Origin: Kudoa neothunni
Lineage: Eukaryota > Cnidaria
Reading direction: 5' to 3'
NCBI GenBank assembly: GCA_964304625.1
Contig: OZ199838.1
Location: 12,524,001-12,588,000 of the forward strand
Length of the DNA stretch: 64,000 nucleotides
How positions within the stretch are numbered: the first letter of the stretch is position 1; every line of letters begins with the position of its first letter. A program made the position numbers and the translations under genes. The notes below the pieces were generated by a model that was not told the DNA's origin, did not search any database, and was given only the letters and a program-made list of their open reading frames with translations. Of the stretch, positions 1 to 12,630 are shown piece by piece.

Positions 1-1512
1 GTGTGCATAAGTCAACATTATACAAATATACACATTCTTTGAAGATAATTTTGTGAATTATTTCTTTTAAGTGACTCCTTTCGTATACTTGCTTAACCAA
101 CTCGAGGCCAAATGGGCAAAACATCCCTATGTAACTGCCGTATGGATTTTTCTCTAGAATTTTAATCACCTAAAATAACCTAAGTTTTATTCACCAAGTG
201 TTAGGGCTGGTCTTGAATCATCCTTTGAAACGACTACATTAAGGTTGCCTTTTCTTACGTAGGTAAAAACCAGAATAATTGCTAGTCTACTTCCTAGCAC
301 CATGTCTCAATATTATAAAAAGTGTCAACCGAATTATAGTATTATGATGGATTAAATCAATTTATTAGATTTTTCTCATATTAGGGTCCTCACTCAAATT
401 AACTTAATGAAGCTCTAAGGAAATTAATCGTTTTCATTGCCATTGGTTGGTGTATTATTAACCAAAATAAATACTGGTTGAGCATATTCTTATCATACAA
501 TATCATAGAGTGCACTTACGACAACGAACAATCAACATTCATACTCAATCCTATTAAGCCTTAATTTTATGTTAGATCAATGCAAATTATAGAATCTGCT
601 GCTGTAGCGAACGATTGGTATCATTTCTCCTTAATACAGTTAATAATTCACATTTGTCAAAAATATGCGTAACTGAAAATGATTTACAAAGAGAATCGCC
701 GACTTCGATAACATGATAATGACCATTACTAGGGGGAATAATAAGTCCTAAATAACATAGGCGCATAAACATTTACGTTTACATTAATCCAGTAAATTAT
801 TCTAGAAACTTAAGAAATGAGTTCCTCAGTCTTCTATCATGAGTTATTTTTAGCTCATTTTGGCTTCTATTTAGAACTAAAATATCTCTCTTACAAAATA
901 TATTTGATTGCCTGTCCTTCTATTTGCATTCGAACATAAGAGTGTATGAGGAAAAGTGTCTCCATATAGTAACCATTTTTTGCATTATTCAACTTTATGA
1001 ATAAAATGAAGCATAAGTTCAGTTTCGGTGAGTTCAATAACCGAAAGTGTTATCTTTAAATCAAATATCTCCGATACATTCATTAAGCCTGGAGAATGGG
1101 CTAATATTGATTTTATTTCTCTGATTTTGATATAAATTTTGAATTTTTATAATAACTCCGATTTCAAATTATGTAGTTAATTTCATGTTTGACAAAACCC
1201 CGCATCTCAATTAAGATTGTTGAATCTGTCCGACATCGAATGACTTTGTTCGAGGCGTAAATAAAATTGTATGTGGAATGATCCAGTTGAATTAGTTGCT
1301 AATTCGGGTATTGTACACAATCCTGTTATGAGCGTTCCACGAATGTATGTATTGACTGTAAATTGCACAAGATGAAGTTTTTTCAAAATAACCAATTAAC
1401 TGTTTTATATTAATAATTTTATATTTGAAACCTTTCTGTTCCAATTTTTGAAATCCTCTATCCGTTTTTCCAATATATACAAATACTAGGGACAAAAAAT
1501 ACTCTATATATA
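1..1512. other. anonymous AT-rich DNA
   Basis: No gene is recognised here. Two short minus-strand open frames (587-772 and 1207-1609) have no motif I know, and the second runs into the pogo-like terminus at 1513, so neither is called. Introns or old transposon relics cannot be excluded. Confidence 0.4.
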
Positions 1513-1610
1513 CAGTAGGCAATCGATAATACGTAATCCCCTCGGGACCATAAAAAGTGCGTACTAAAAGTTGTAACCGACAATACGTACCCAGTATGCG
1601 TGCGCACATA
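1513..1610 (+). repeat. solo pogo/Tc1-like terminus
   Basis: Starts CAGTAGGCAATCGATAATAC just after TA and continues through a CGTAATCCCCTCGGGACCAT block. The same consensus recurs at 14013, 15330-15363 (inverted), 17667 and 29566. It ends near a TGCGTGCGCACA motif (1597-1608). TA flanks plus this inverted-repeat consensus fit the Tc1/mariner/pogo superfamily. No matching right end was found nearby, so this looks like a solo end. Confidence 0.5.
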
Positions 1611-2007
1611 CAGTTGGGGCGGTTTCTTTATTTTTCAGTGTGGGTATTACACCTTTTATTTTAATAGAAAAATAACAAACATTATTAAGATTATTTGGCC
1701 GAAAAATAATGTGCAATTTTTATTTTAATCGTAGTTATTGATAAAATATTTATATTCTTTTACACTGGGAAAAAATTTAGTGAATGGTCAGTTCTAAAAA
1801 ATTATAAGTACTATTTTATGCCTTATTCACTTTTTAGAGCAATATGAAATTTTTTATATTTGTATCCTAAAATCTTTATTTATGCACATCTATAACATTC
1901 ATTAATTGGCAATTAACATTGTCTTGAAATAAAATTTATTCTATTTTCATTTCGTTCAAAAATTCAACCGTAAGAATTAAAATTTTTCCCTCGTTTCCAA
2001 TAAAAAC

Positions 2008-2080
2008 AATTTAACCCTCGAAGGACCGTGCTCAAAAACTTATGCGTGTAACCATGAGGGTACCTCAGGTATCCCATAAG
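2008..2080. repeat. piggyBac-type terminus with palindrome
   Basis: TTAA followed by CCCTCGAAGGACC, then about 30 bp on the stem-forming sequence GGGTACCTCAGGTATCCC (2058-2075, one bulged T). TTAA-CCCTC plus an adjacent palindrome is the layout of the complete piggyBac element at 15571-17471, so this is read as an end of a related but different family. No partner end was matched. Confidence 0.5.
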
Positions 2081-2970
2081 TTTTCTATAATAGAGATTGT
2101 ATTTTCTCTTAATTTTTTAAATTTGTAAATAGTATATTTATGACTATTAAAAATGATATCCGAATAATCAAACTGATAAGTGAATCAATAGGAAATTTCA
2201 AGAACATTTCAATCTGTATTACCAATATAATCCCTTGCACTCTCTCTAATTGTTATGTTATAAGATATACACAAATACTTCAAATCCTTTTCGATCGGTA
2301 GGAAATAAAAAAAAGCTTCCCGGTTATTCTTTTCAAAAATAATATCATAAACAGCAATGCGTCCCGTGGGTTACTCACACGGTTGACCTTGGTAATCTCT
2401 ACGTTGATTGGTGGATTATATTTGATCTAATTCATTGAACGGGAAAAATGTGTTATGTTCCAAGTTTAAGTTAGTGTTTATTTTGGGGGTTTTCTTATTA
2501 AGTTATGTAACAGTGGAATTTGTCGCGCTGTCATGAGAGGACGCCATGATCAATAATAACTCCCGACTAGGAACGGTTAATCTAAACGTGGTTGACGCGT
2601 GTCATCCATCACAAGTTATATTCTCCCAAAATTAGTTTATTCAATTACTTTTGCGCCACAATAATTAAATATTTAAAGATGAATCGAAATTGCGTAATAT
2701 TTTAATTTATGATAAACATTAATAAATATTATAAAAACATATCAAAAATATGATACTACCCTTAATTATAGAGAATTAACACGTTTTGGTGAGTATTAAC
2801 GTGGTTCTCTAAAACTATGCTTTGACATCATCGGAATCCTATTATACAACATAAGGGAAATCAAAACTATAACGCTCTCCTTATACTTTTTATTCATTCG
2901 TGTCCTTATATTCACTATATTGCTATATAATAAGCTAGCATTTGATATTACGCTTAACCTTCTAAAGTCG
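2080..2970. other. anonymous AT-rich DNA
   Basis: No supported gene or repeat. Confidence 0.3.
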
Positions 2971-2979
2971 CTAAAAAAC

Positions 2980-4046
2980 AACCTTCGGAGATCTTTTGGG
3001 GTCAAATTGACTCCAGATTATTATTTGATAAATTAATTCCAAAAATTGTTACCTATTTAATTTTCTGGTATTTTTGATTTCTATCTACTTGTTTTTCATT
3101 AAAACAATGTGAAATACAACAATTAATTCTGTTAAATCTTTTATGTAATTATTCGTAATCTGTTACAGAATGATCGTAAAATGTAAGCCATTGTTTAATA
3201 CCTAATTTATTATTTAAAATAATAATTTGGGGTCTTTTGGGGGAAAATATTTTTATTTCAATTTTCTATAAACAATACTTTAACATATTACCGAAAATAA
3301 CGATTATTATTTATTTTCACGTAGATTGTAATACTTTTCAGTCGGGTTTTTTATCTTAATCTAGCGCGAAACCACGCCCTTGTCAGGTTACACAAGTATT
3401 TTGAGTTGAAGAATCCCTTTAAAATCATTTAAAAATACACTTATACTCTCAGTTAATCCATTAAAAGGACGAAACTAAAAGATATTTAAAGGAAATCGTA
3501 CAAGTTCTCTATCAACCTCTCATGGGCCGAAATCTACGGAAAGAGAAAATTGTCAAAGCAAAATCACCCTATCTAGGGGCCCCGACTAAAAATTACCGAA
3601 TAGCCAAGAGACATCGATGTGAATATTTTCCTCGAGGAACTGATAAAAAAAAATCAAATCACATGCTCACATTGCAATAAACACTATTGTTCGGTTCATT
3701 CATCGAAGAACTGTAAGAATTGTTCAAATAATTAGATAGGTCGGACCAAATTTTTAAAAATTTCTACAATCTTTTTGTTGTGCGAGGAACATATAATATT
3801 CAACTTATCAATTAAAAAAATGAACGTGAAGTATCATTCTTCGTACGATCATTTGGGAACAGGATCCGAGATTATTAATAAGGTATTAACACAGATTAAA
3901 TGATATATTAAACATCATTTTACCAAAGAATAAGTCGATAGAATTTATAAAGCATCACTTCTTTACTTTTTACAAATTTTTTTATAGTATAATCGTAAAA
4001 TAAAAACTTGGGATTAATTTGACCCGAAAGTCTTTGGAGGGTTAAT
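2980..4046. mobile_element. piggyBac-type nonautonomous element
   Basis: The left end has CCTTCGGAGATCTTTTGGGG and a palindrome GGGGTCAAATTGACTCC (2998-3014). The right end, read on the other strand, starts TTAACCCTCCAAAGACTTT and carries GGGTCAAATTAATCCC. The shared CTTTnGGGTCAAATT core in inverted orientation suggests two ends of one roughly 1-kb element. The left TTAA is degraded. No transposase remains. Confidence 0.5.
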
Positions 4047-4235
4047 AATGATTTTTGAGGCGAGTTAACAAACCGACTGCACATTGAACACATTTTTACC
4101 AGAATATATGCCGTCTCTTTTTTAAAAAAGTTAATATAAAGAAAATGAGCATAATTATAGAAGATTACACGAACGTACAAGTTAGAATTTAAAGTTTTGA
4201 TAGGTAAAAACAAAGATTTAAGAATAATGTGTTCT

Positions 4236-4268
4236 CAAAAGACCCCATATGGTCTGGAGAGGGTTAAT
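4236..4268. repeat. piggyBac-type terminus
   Basis: AGACCCCATATGGTCT (about 4240-4255), a near-perfect palindrome, followed by GGAGAGGGTTAA. This is the right-hand orientation of the TTAACCCTC-plus-palindrome ends seen elsewhere. No partner was identified. Confidence 0.4.
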
Positions 4269-4660
4269 CTATGTAGTTTGGCCGGAAAAGTCCGTATCAA
4301 CGGTTAGTTACGTGATACAACAGATAGGAAATTTCCTAGTTCAATTCAAAAATATTATAAAAAGTTTCATCCAATATAAACTTTGACTACGTTGTATCGA
4401 TGAAAGTGTGCATTATCGGTTGCATACTGTAATTTTAAATCATTCTCTTTATTATACAATATAGACAACACTCATTTTTGGATTTTTCTCTGCAGGCATC
4501 GACCTAAACATAAAGACAAAAAAATACATTAATTAATTTTTGTGCTTTTTTTAAAGTTTTAAAGACAGTTAATTCAAAATCAACGATTATGAATTTTTTC
4601 GAATCTTAGCATTCACTTTCTTACTTAAAATAAAAAAATGTTTTTAAAATCCAACCAAGA

Positions 4661-5168
4661 TTTATAAATAGGGATCGTAGTTTTCGATTAAAATCGATGT
4701 TAATCGTCGAATTTTTGAAAAAATGTTTCGACGTTTATTTTCCTGGCAAATTCGAAATCTCCCGGATAACTTAAAAGGGGTAGTAACTGTAAAGAAATTG
4801 AAATTTTTTGTTGAATGGATCGACACAATAAAAGTGGAAAATGAATTACCCTGTAAATATTGCAACGTGAAATTCTCTCTACAACAAAGTAGAATTTACA
4901 GGCAAATGAATGCAATGAAACATCGTTAATAAGCGTTTCAAGACACTCCTCGGTCGGTTATTTTTTTAGATAGAAAAGATGGCAAAATTGTGAAAAATTT
5001 AGTTTCTGTTATTGTTCTCGACGTTCTTCTGCTATTGCAATTTGATAAAAAGTTTTTTCTGAGGAGCTTGTTCCAAATTTTTTTAAGTTAAAAATGACCA
5101 ACGCGAACGCATGCTTACTACTGAATCAACCAAAATAAACGTCGAAAACTGCTATCCCTATTTATAAA
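4661..5168. mobile_element. MITE with TTTATAAATAGGGAT ends
   Basis: TTTATAAATAGGGATCGTAG at the left is matched in inverted orientation by the right end (GTCGAAAACTGCTATCCC then TATTTATAAA). The sub-terminal block TTTCGACGTTTATT is also inverted on both sides. A second, shorter member lies at 12333-12556. The palindromic TTTATAAA may be the target duplication. The 68-codon plus-strand frame inside (4723-4929) has no known motif. Confidence 0.65.
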
Positions 5169-6560
5169 CCATCAAGATATATACAAGTAGCAATGTTTTC
5201 AGCCAAATTATTTCCCATTGATAATGTATAATTGCATAAACTCTTTTGGAACGACTTTCAATGTTCCATCTATATATTCGTTTTATTTAAATAATTAAAT
5301 TGGATGTTGTTGTGGATTAAATTTTTCTTGATTTTAACAGAGAACCTGCATCGTCTTTTCCAAAAATCTTCACTCCTGTTTGTTTTTATATTAGAGTTCT
5401 TAAAGACAATATTTTTTACTTTTCAGATTGTCTGGATATGTTTATAGATTGTCTTTTTTGAAATAATGGACAAATCATTAAGATTTCGCCCCGTAGAGAC
5501 GCCAGAACAATCTTCTTTAGTGGAATATTTTGTGCCTTTAGACAGCTGTCTTATATTTTCAGATAAAATTATTTTTTTTAATTTCCTCATCAGAAACTAA
5601 ATGATTTTGAGATTTTTTCCAATGGAGAAGTAATACGTCTACCTTTATATCTTTAATTTTACCAGCACCAATATTTATTTTGTTGTATAATACTTTTTTT
5701 ACACAGAAAAAGCTATATGAATAATATTTTAGCTTTGTTTCTTTAAGTTTTAAGCTTCCTATTGTCAATAATGGACAACTTAGTCAAAACTTATCTTACT
5801 CTCGATAAATTCTATGACCACAAAGAAAGATTCAAATCAGACGTCGAAAATTTTACTTTAAAGAATTATTTAAATTATTTAAAATGATGTTTATGGATTA
5901 TGCAATAGTTTGTAGAAAAGAGCGTATTTAAATTGATCCTGAACGAAACTGGGTAAAATTTGAACAAAAAATTAATTCTTTCAAATATTCTTCAATCCCT
6001 TAATTTTCTAACTATTTTTATGATCTCACTAACATGATTAAAGTTTAATTTCACATACGGCAATCGTTGCAAGCATTAGAATTAAATTATGTACCAGTTT
6101 AATTACTTCTATAAGTTAATTGAATAATTTTTTTTTAATTTTCAGAGGTTTTTCAATACGAAATATTTCAAATTTCCAACCAAGCTGGGAGGTTCGGGCT
6201 AATTATACATTAATATTATTAGATTTGACTCCATACCATAAATATGAAATCGAATAAAATTTCGAATAAAGTTGATAATAATCATTTTTTGTTATTACTA
6301 AATACGATTCAATAATACATTCGCAATATTTATTAATTATAATTTAAGGTCACAAATAGTCATTATTTTTTAAGATTTAAAAATAATGCTATAACCACAG
6401 CTCTATGTGAAAAAATTATAATTCGTGATTGATCATTTAAATAACTTTCAAAGTAAATACCACTTTTCTTATCAATGCTATATTATGTAAAATTTAATAT
6501 AGAATAATATTGTTGTAGAAGTTATGAAATTGCTAGAATTTCAAAAATATTCTGCCGAAA
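5169..6560. other. anonymous AT-rich DNA
   Basis: No supported gene. Probable 3' flank of the sphingomyelinase-like gene on the minus strand. Confidence 0.3.
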
Positions 6561-6569
6561 CATGCAGAA

Positions 6570-8903
6570 TTATCTTAGGCCATCCCACAGGGCCAGGATT
6601 AACTTGTAAAACTTGTTTAGCTTAGAGAGAGGCTTGTCCGTCGGATGAACCCAGGAAGAATTAGTTTGGCGACCGAATACTATATGGTGGTAGTTTTCAG
6701 TTATGGTTCTGTTGGACCGCATTCGTACAGTAAATTCTGCCCACGAAGAAGGAGACAAATCTTGTAGATGGAATTCGCTCTAAATTATTCTAGAGTGTAT
6801 AAAAACATAAAAGGATTAACTTTGGCGCTATATAATAATTTCCATTGAATTTTTCGTTTAGATTTTGCTTCATCGATATCATAATAATAAGTGTGATGGT
6901 CGACAATATTCTATAAATTAGTTGAATTTAGGATAAATTTGATTCTAAAATGATACATGGCTTATAGCATCAATTTCGTATAAACGAAAACGAGGATTTA
7001 AATTAGTAAATGGCGTCACCGAAGGGGAGATATATATAACACTATGGAACAGAATTCATTGTAACTCCCGTTGCCGACCAAGTTTCATGATAATACTGTT
7101 TGGGTATGGTCTTGGTTTTTGTATCGTATCGCACAAGGAAATCATCAATGTGGTGATGACCCGCAAATATCACTTGGACAGTAGTGGAGAACCTCTCAAG
7201 AATTTGGTCAAAGTTTTTTTTCCAAATATCCTCACAATCACCTTTCGGTGGTATGTGCGTTATTATGTGGACCTAATAGTCAACCATTTGCCGTCATACT
7301 ACTATTGAAATACATTCAAGCCTTTAACTTCAGCGTCAAGTAACTCGTTTATTAGCCATTTCAGTTGATCGTACGGATCAACATTATCATAGTATAGCCA
7401 CATATTTTTAGTGTAGCAGAACATTGAGTTTATTTGCACAAGTTTTAATGAGGGTTTCACCATTACGCTATAGAATCCTCCGCTACATAATATTTATTCG
7501 AAAACAAAAACCACCAATCATTTTATTTTGCACACACGATTATTTATGTTTTAAAAATAGAATGAAGTGAGCATTATGGATTAACTCTCATTTGCCAGAA
7601 AAAACAGCGTAAAATACCCTCGTATAGTTTGACGCGTAGTTGATGGGAGCCATAACGACCAGACATCAGCTAATTCAGTGTAGAGCCATGATATATTGTA
7701 ATATTTTTCATTTTGGCTGGTGGGGAAGCTATAAATAAAATTTCAAATAAGCTAAAATATATAAAAATTACAAACTCGTCGGAAATGATTCATGATTTCC
7801 AATCGAAGGATATATTGGAATATTTTTAAAGTATCCTTTTAATGTACCGTAAATCTCATTGATTGATGTTTGCTTATGAATTAGTCAAATAAAATATCAA
7901 AGTCCATAACTACCACATTTGAACGGGACCCTAACCAAACGTCGTGGGGTAATATATCTCCGGTCATAATAATATAATCAATCTTATAGAATATTTAAGA
8001 TTATGCAACATAATTAATTTTTAAATACACCCGATAATGAGGTGGCAAAGTCCAACAAGCTTTGCAAAATGAATTTGTTCGTATCACATTTATATTCGCC
8101 ATATTTCGAGGCTGGGGTTTTCGCTAAAATTGTTATCATAATAACACTAAATATACCCTATACTTGTGGAATCGTCGTTAGAAGATCTTCTACAACACAG
8201 TGGATATACGCATAAGACTTCGGACCCAATTTCGTACATATCATCAAAATGAATATCCGAGATTTGCAATATTTTATAGGTGGTTATTGTTTGAGTTGAC
8301 TATGGATATTATATTTTTCGCGCATCTAGTATGATTAGTAAACTTTTTGTGATTCTGGATGAACACTTTTTTCATTTGTAGCCTCCTGAATTTGCCGGGG
8401 AGAGTTTGGCGGAATATCCACTGACCAATTGTACAGAAAACTTGGTGATAGCTTGCACAATTTTTCAGGTAATAAAGCTCCATCTAATGCAATTGTTTCA
8501 ATTGTTCTGTAATATATTTTGTCCAGATCCCTGCAAAAGTTTCCATTATACATATACGCGCACACGACAAAAGCAAAGTAATGAGTTATGGGCCTTAAAA
8601 TAGTCTTCATGTATGCTGTCTTAGTGACTTGTAGCCCAAATGCACACAACTTATAAGTAAGTGTCTGTGAAGAATATTTTTCTAAATTTGCAATCATTGA
8701 GGCGGGCTACTCTCTTAGATACCAGTTTTTTCCTGTAATCCTGGGTCACTCTTCAAATTAACAATATTTGGGTTTGTTTTCCACAAGCAAAAATATATTA
8801 TTATAGTCACCTTACCCACAAACATTATTTCGAAAATATTATGAAGGTCTAGCCGATTTGTAGTATTCTGACAGATTAATCTTTCATCCCACTCATTATA
8901 CAT
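6570..8903 (-). CDS. SMPD1-like: acid sphingomyelinase-like phosphodiesterase (12 exons)
   Basis: Hydrolyses sphingomyelin to ceramide and phosphocholine, normally lysosomal or secreted. Proposed exons (high to low): 8903-8816, 8681-8344, 8299-8164, 8123-8029, 7982-7914, 7872-7772, 7728-7618, 7482-7329, 7272-7097, 7041-6957, 6910-6821, 6779-6570; phases agree and the product is about 550 aa. Exon 2 carries a saposin-B-like Cys pattern. Metallophosphatase ligands follow in order: SDIHFD, TGDILPHDVW, GNHES, THIPP and GHHHIDDF, all the metal-binding Asp, Asn and His positions of the family. PLCCRR, GGFY and NLNPRFRLYEID also match family blocks. The start is uncertain: no signal peptide is visible, so a further 5' exon probably exists. 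Introns are 40-56 nt except two near 135 nt. Confidence 0.85.
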
Positions 8904-8909
8904 GACATT

Positions 8910-9590
8910 TATTATGAAGATACATCAGTATTACCATTTATTTATTGTTAATGTGGGTTTCCCTGAATAAATGTGTTTAGAGTAAATATATATTGAAATG
9001 ATTAAGAGAGTTTAATTCTCATAAAATTCAGGAAAATTTTATAATTTTTGCAATATTCGGTAATTGTAGTTTTGAAGCGGAATTGATACTTAAGTAGTTT
9101 AAGAAATAAAATAGAGTTAAAATTACCCAAGTAAGCCTTACGAAAGCAAACCCGTTTTCGAGTGATGCTTCGGGTTATCCGTTTAATTCATTTTACATTT
9201 ACCGCCTAGCTAAATGCTACATCGTGTTATTTCGACAGAAAAATTTTTTTATCAATTAATCCTAAAAAAATAACGCAACTTGAATTTTATTTTTAGATCA
9301 TATAAAAATAATTCTAAACATAATTTTGGTTTCCCATTTTTAAACGGGGAAAATATTCCAATTATGCGTTTGTCACATCTGCACATCAACGATAAAATTG
9401 GGAATAATTGATTGTTGTCGGTAAAAATCAGTTAATTTTAGTTGTACTCTGTCACAATCAATGATTGCAATTATTAATATTTTTTAGAGGTATATTATCA
9501 TATTAATTGTGAATAATTGAAGCTAGATTCTTATTTATCAAATCAATCAGCCGTCAATATTAAAAATTTGAATAAAACTTGTTATTAACC
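8910..9590. other. intergenic AT-rich DNA
   Basis: Probable 5' side of the sphingomyelinase-like gene; no signal peptide exon or core promoter could be assigned. Confidence 0.3.
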
Positions 9591-10185
9591 TTCTAATGGA
9601 CTGAAAATCGACTGCACTCCGATGGATTCTGGGGTAGTTTTCTACCCCAGATTTTTATTTTATCGCTTTTTACAAAAAAATTCAGTAAGAAGAAATATTG
9701 AAGATTTTGATGGATGAAAAAAATAATAAAGAGTTATAGCGCAAATGAATTCGTTAATAATCCTACAAATATCACTTTTGCAACAGCCGTCGGATTAGTT
9801 TTTAATTCTGACTTCGATTGGCTGTGTTGTTCTAATTAAAGCTTTTAAAATTAAAATATTAATCTATATAATTCCTCAGCCTGTTTTTTGTGTCATAAGT
9901 AAACCGCATTTAACGCCAACAAGACTCAAAAGCATTTATTAGGTGGTTCTAACATCAAAATTTATCGCAAATTGCATACACAAACGTTGATTTTTAACCC
10001 ATTTTCTTGGAATAAAGATTAAAGGCGGTTTAAAATTCTTGGTTGCCGTAATTTTCTCCGTTAATAATTCATATAGTAATCTCGGCATGATTTCAAGAAC
10101 TCCCTCCGAAAAATATCATCACCAAAATACGTTTTTATATACAATCATGTGATCTATTTACAGTTTGTAAGCGTTATATCGTAAA

Positions 10186-10193
10186 ATCTAGAC
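10186..10193. repeat. 8-bp target duplication of hAT, left
   Basis: ATCTAGAC directly precedes the hAT terminus and is repeated exactly at 12111-12118. Confidence 0.9.
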
Positions 10194-12110
10194 CAGTGGT
10201 TCTTAACCTGGGTTAGATGAAAAAATTCCAAATTTCAGATCAAATCTAGGATTAATATTTTTTATAATTTTAATATTTTAAATAAACCTTCTATTGGTTG
10301 TATTTATAATCCTAATTAAAAGCTATTTTAAAAAGATAATAATGATGAATTAAAAAATTATTGATAATTTAATTACAATTATTATTTGAGTGTTTGAAAT
10401 TCTTTTCGAGTTACCTGATTAGTACAATCACTTGTAACGAGTTACTGGGTTTACTGCGCGGCAGTGTTATTTGTTTGCTAATTTTCTGAGGGTTACTGGA
10501 AATAAATATTGGCTCGTTGAATATTTAACAAAAAAAGAAAGTGGTCAAATGATTTCGTACAGTTCGGGTTTACCTATGTTACGGAACTTAATGGTATTCA
10601 ACGATCTCTTTGCATGATATGCAACTCGAAGTTAAGTAATTCTAGTTTAGTATCAGCGAAACTAAAGGAGCATTTCACAAATATCCATGGAGACTTTGCA
10701 TACAGGAATATAACTCTTTCCGAACTTGAAGCAAAAAGAGCAAGATATGATGAAAGAACTACGTTGCAAAATTTTGGATTTGATAATATTGATAAGCTTA
10801 TCTTAACAGCAACATATGAAGTTTCATATCGCATTGGCAAACAAGGTAAACCTCACAATATTGGTGAAACGCTCGTTGAACCTGCCGCGTTGAAGATGGC
10901 AAATATTTTATTGGGAAGTGTTGCAAAAAAAATTAGTACAAATTCCTTTGTCAAATGATACCGTTAAGAAAAGAATTGATGATATGAGTAAAGATATTTT
11001 TGATCAATTAATTTCTGATCTAATTTTAAGTAAAGAGAAGTTTAGTTTACAATTCGACGAAACTACTGACATCTCAAATCTAAATCAACTGGTTTCGTTT
11101 GTTAGATATTTGAAAAATGGTGTGATAGTTGAAGATTTTCTTTTTTGCAAACCTTTAACAACAACTACCAGGGCAGTGGATGTTAAGAAAGTTGTCGATG
11201 AGTTTTTCAAGAGCAATGGACTTTAATGGAATATGGTTTGTTCTATTTGCACTGATGGGTGCCCCAGCTATGCTGGGACGTAACTCTGGTTTTTGTGCTC
11301 TCATGAAAGCAGATGCACCTCATATTATTGTTACGCATTACATTTTACATAGATATGCATTAGTAACAAAGAATATGCCTCCAAGGCTGGCAGAAGTGTT
11401 GAAAATCGTTATCGATTGTGTAAATTTTGTGAGACAGTGCTTTGAGTCATCGAATCTTCAAATATTTGTGCAACGATTTGGACATTTTATCTTTTGAATT
11501 AAAGGAAATAATTGCTGCACATTAGGAAGAACTTTCTAACTCATTCGATGGCTATTTCCCTTCTAAAAATTCATTCCACGACTGGGTGAGGCAACCACTT
11601 AGCTTCGTTACTTCAGCTGAGGACGCCAATAATAAATATTTTGATGAACTTCAACACAACAAAATTCAAAAACAACTTTTCGAAAAAGTTTCACCATCAA
11701 CCTTTTGGATAAATTAAATTGAGAAAGATGCTACAATTTCGATGTAGGCTTTGGAAGTTTTTCTTCCTTTCGTAACAACTTACCTGTGCGAAAAATCATT
11801 TTCAAGATTGGTCATCATAAAAAGCGAGTTAAGAAATAAGCTTTTCTATGAAAGCGATATGCATATTGCTCTCACCAACATTTTGCCTCGTAGTACGGAA
11901 TTGGTTGCAAAAAAACAAGAACAAAAATCGCACTAATTAGCTTTATATTAATTTGATTTTTACATTGTGAAATTTTTATGATGTGCCAAATATATATTAA
12001 ATTATAATGCATTTTATTTAAAATTTAAAAAATTTTATGTTTGGGGGTTCGACGAGGCGTGCTATAAGGTAGTAGTGGTTCGGCCACTCCTAAAAGGTTA
12101 AGAATCACTG
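10194..12110 (+). mobile_element. hAT transposon with intact ends, decayed transposase
   Basis: Ends are CAGTGGTTCTTAACCTGG and, inverted, CAGTGATTCTTAACC. The flanks are an exact 8-bp duplication ATCTAGAC. Length is 1917 bp. It contains a plus-strand transposase relic (10570-11936). The intact duplication says the insertion itself is real and not very old, while the broken coding region says this copy can no longer move by itself. Confidence 0.92.
10570..11936 (+). pseudogene. hAT transposase relic (BED-finger / ZBED5-like)
   Basis: Frame pieces in order: a BED-type finger (CMIC followed by H-x4-H, about 10611-10690); 10690-10958, linker; 10918-11226, with FDETTDISN, the start of the RNase H-like DDE fold, and LNQLVSFVRYL; 11180-11497; and 11751-11936, with PFVTTYLCEKSFS and a C-terminal hAT dimerisation-type block. 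Pieces are shifted relative to each other and broken by stops. Similar to vertebrate ZBED5/SCAND3-type hAT proteins by motif memory. Confidence 0.85.
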
Positions 12111-12118
12111 ATCTAGAC
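12111..12118. repeat. 8-bp target duplication of hAT, right
   Basis: ATCTAGAC, identical to 10186-10193. Confidence 0.9.
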
Positions 12119-12332
12119 TATAGAAAAGCCCAAAACTCATCATTTACGCTAAAAATTATCATTTCTTTAACTGTAGCTAAAAAAATTGTGGGGTAGTTTT
12201 CTACCCTAAAGTCCATCGGAGGGTGGATAATGTATATTTCCGCCAACAGAATGGACACAAATTATTTTATTTTAATATGTAAATAAAATTATTTGGAAGA
12301 AATACAAGTAATCTCAGAAAGTTTGAAATTAT

Positions 12333-12556
12333 AAGTATGGATCGTAGTTTTCGACGTTTATTATGCGCGCCAATTCTAATGAACAAGTTTAACGTCTACA
12401 TTATTTTCATTTTATGTGTAAATTGCAGCGGGATTATAATAAAAAATAGTCACGAATTGATCTTATTATTTTTGAAGTTAGGACTTTTTTATTGCAGAAT
12501 AAAAGGTCACGATATTCGGCGCGCATAATAAACGTCGAAAATTGCATTCCCTAATT
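12333..12556. mobile_element. short MITE related to 4661-5168
   Basis: ATCGTAGTTTTCGACGTTTA continuing into TTATGCGCGCC at the left is matched inverted at the right (GGCGCGCATAATAAACGTCG then AAAATTGCATTCCC). The repeats are about 30 bp and form a long hairpin around a central segment. Same family as 4661-5168 by the shared TAGTTTTCGACGTTTATT core. Confidence 0.7.
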
Positions 12557-12589
12557 ACAAGTAACGAATTATACAATAAACCAAGTCTC

Positions 12590-12630
12590 ATTATGGTAGA
12601 TTTCTACCCTAAATCTATTGGAGGGTAAAC
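12590..12630. repeat. piggyBac-type terminus with palindrome
   Basis: GGTAGATTTCTACC (12595-12608), then AAATCTATTGGAGGGTAA. Right-hand orientation of the TTACCCTCC-type ends; no partner found. Confidence 0.45.

Larger units (their letters stand above)
9595..12232. mobile_element. piggyBac-type element split by a hAT insertion
   Basis: Left side: TTAACCTTCTAATGGAC, then CCGATGGA and the palindrome GGGGTAGTTTTCTACCCC (9631-9648). Right side: GGGGTAGTTTTCTACCCT (12190-12207), then GTCCATCGGAGGGTGG. The inner parts match in inverted orientation, so these are the two ends of one element. Removing the hAT element at 10194-12110 leaves roughly 700 bp with no transposase, a piggyBac-type MITE that was later hit by hAT. 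Confidence 0.65.

Noticed and set aside
4723-4929. 68-codon plus-strand ORF as a gene
   Set aside because: It lies between the inverted repeats of a MITE and overlaps longer minus-strand frames of equal quality; no motif.
10614-11936. Functional domesticated hAT gene
   Set aside because: Several frame changes and stops break it, and intact ends plus duplication show an ordinary decayed transposon.
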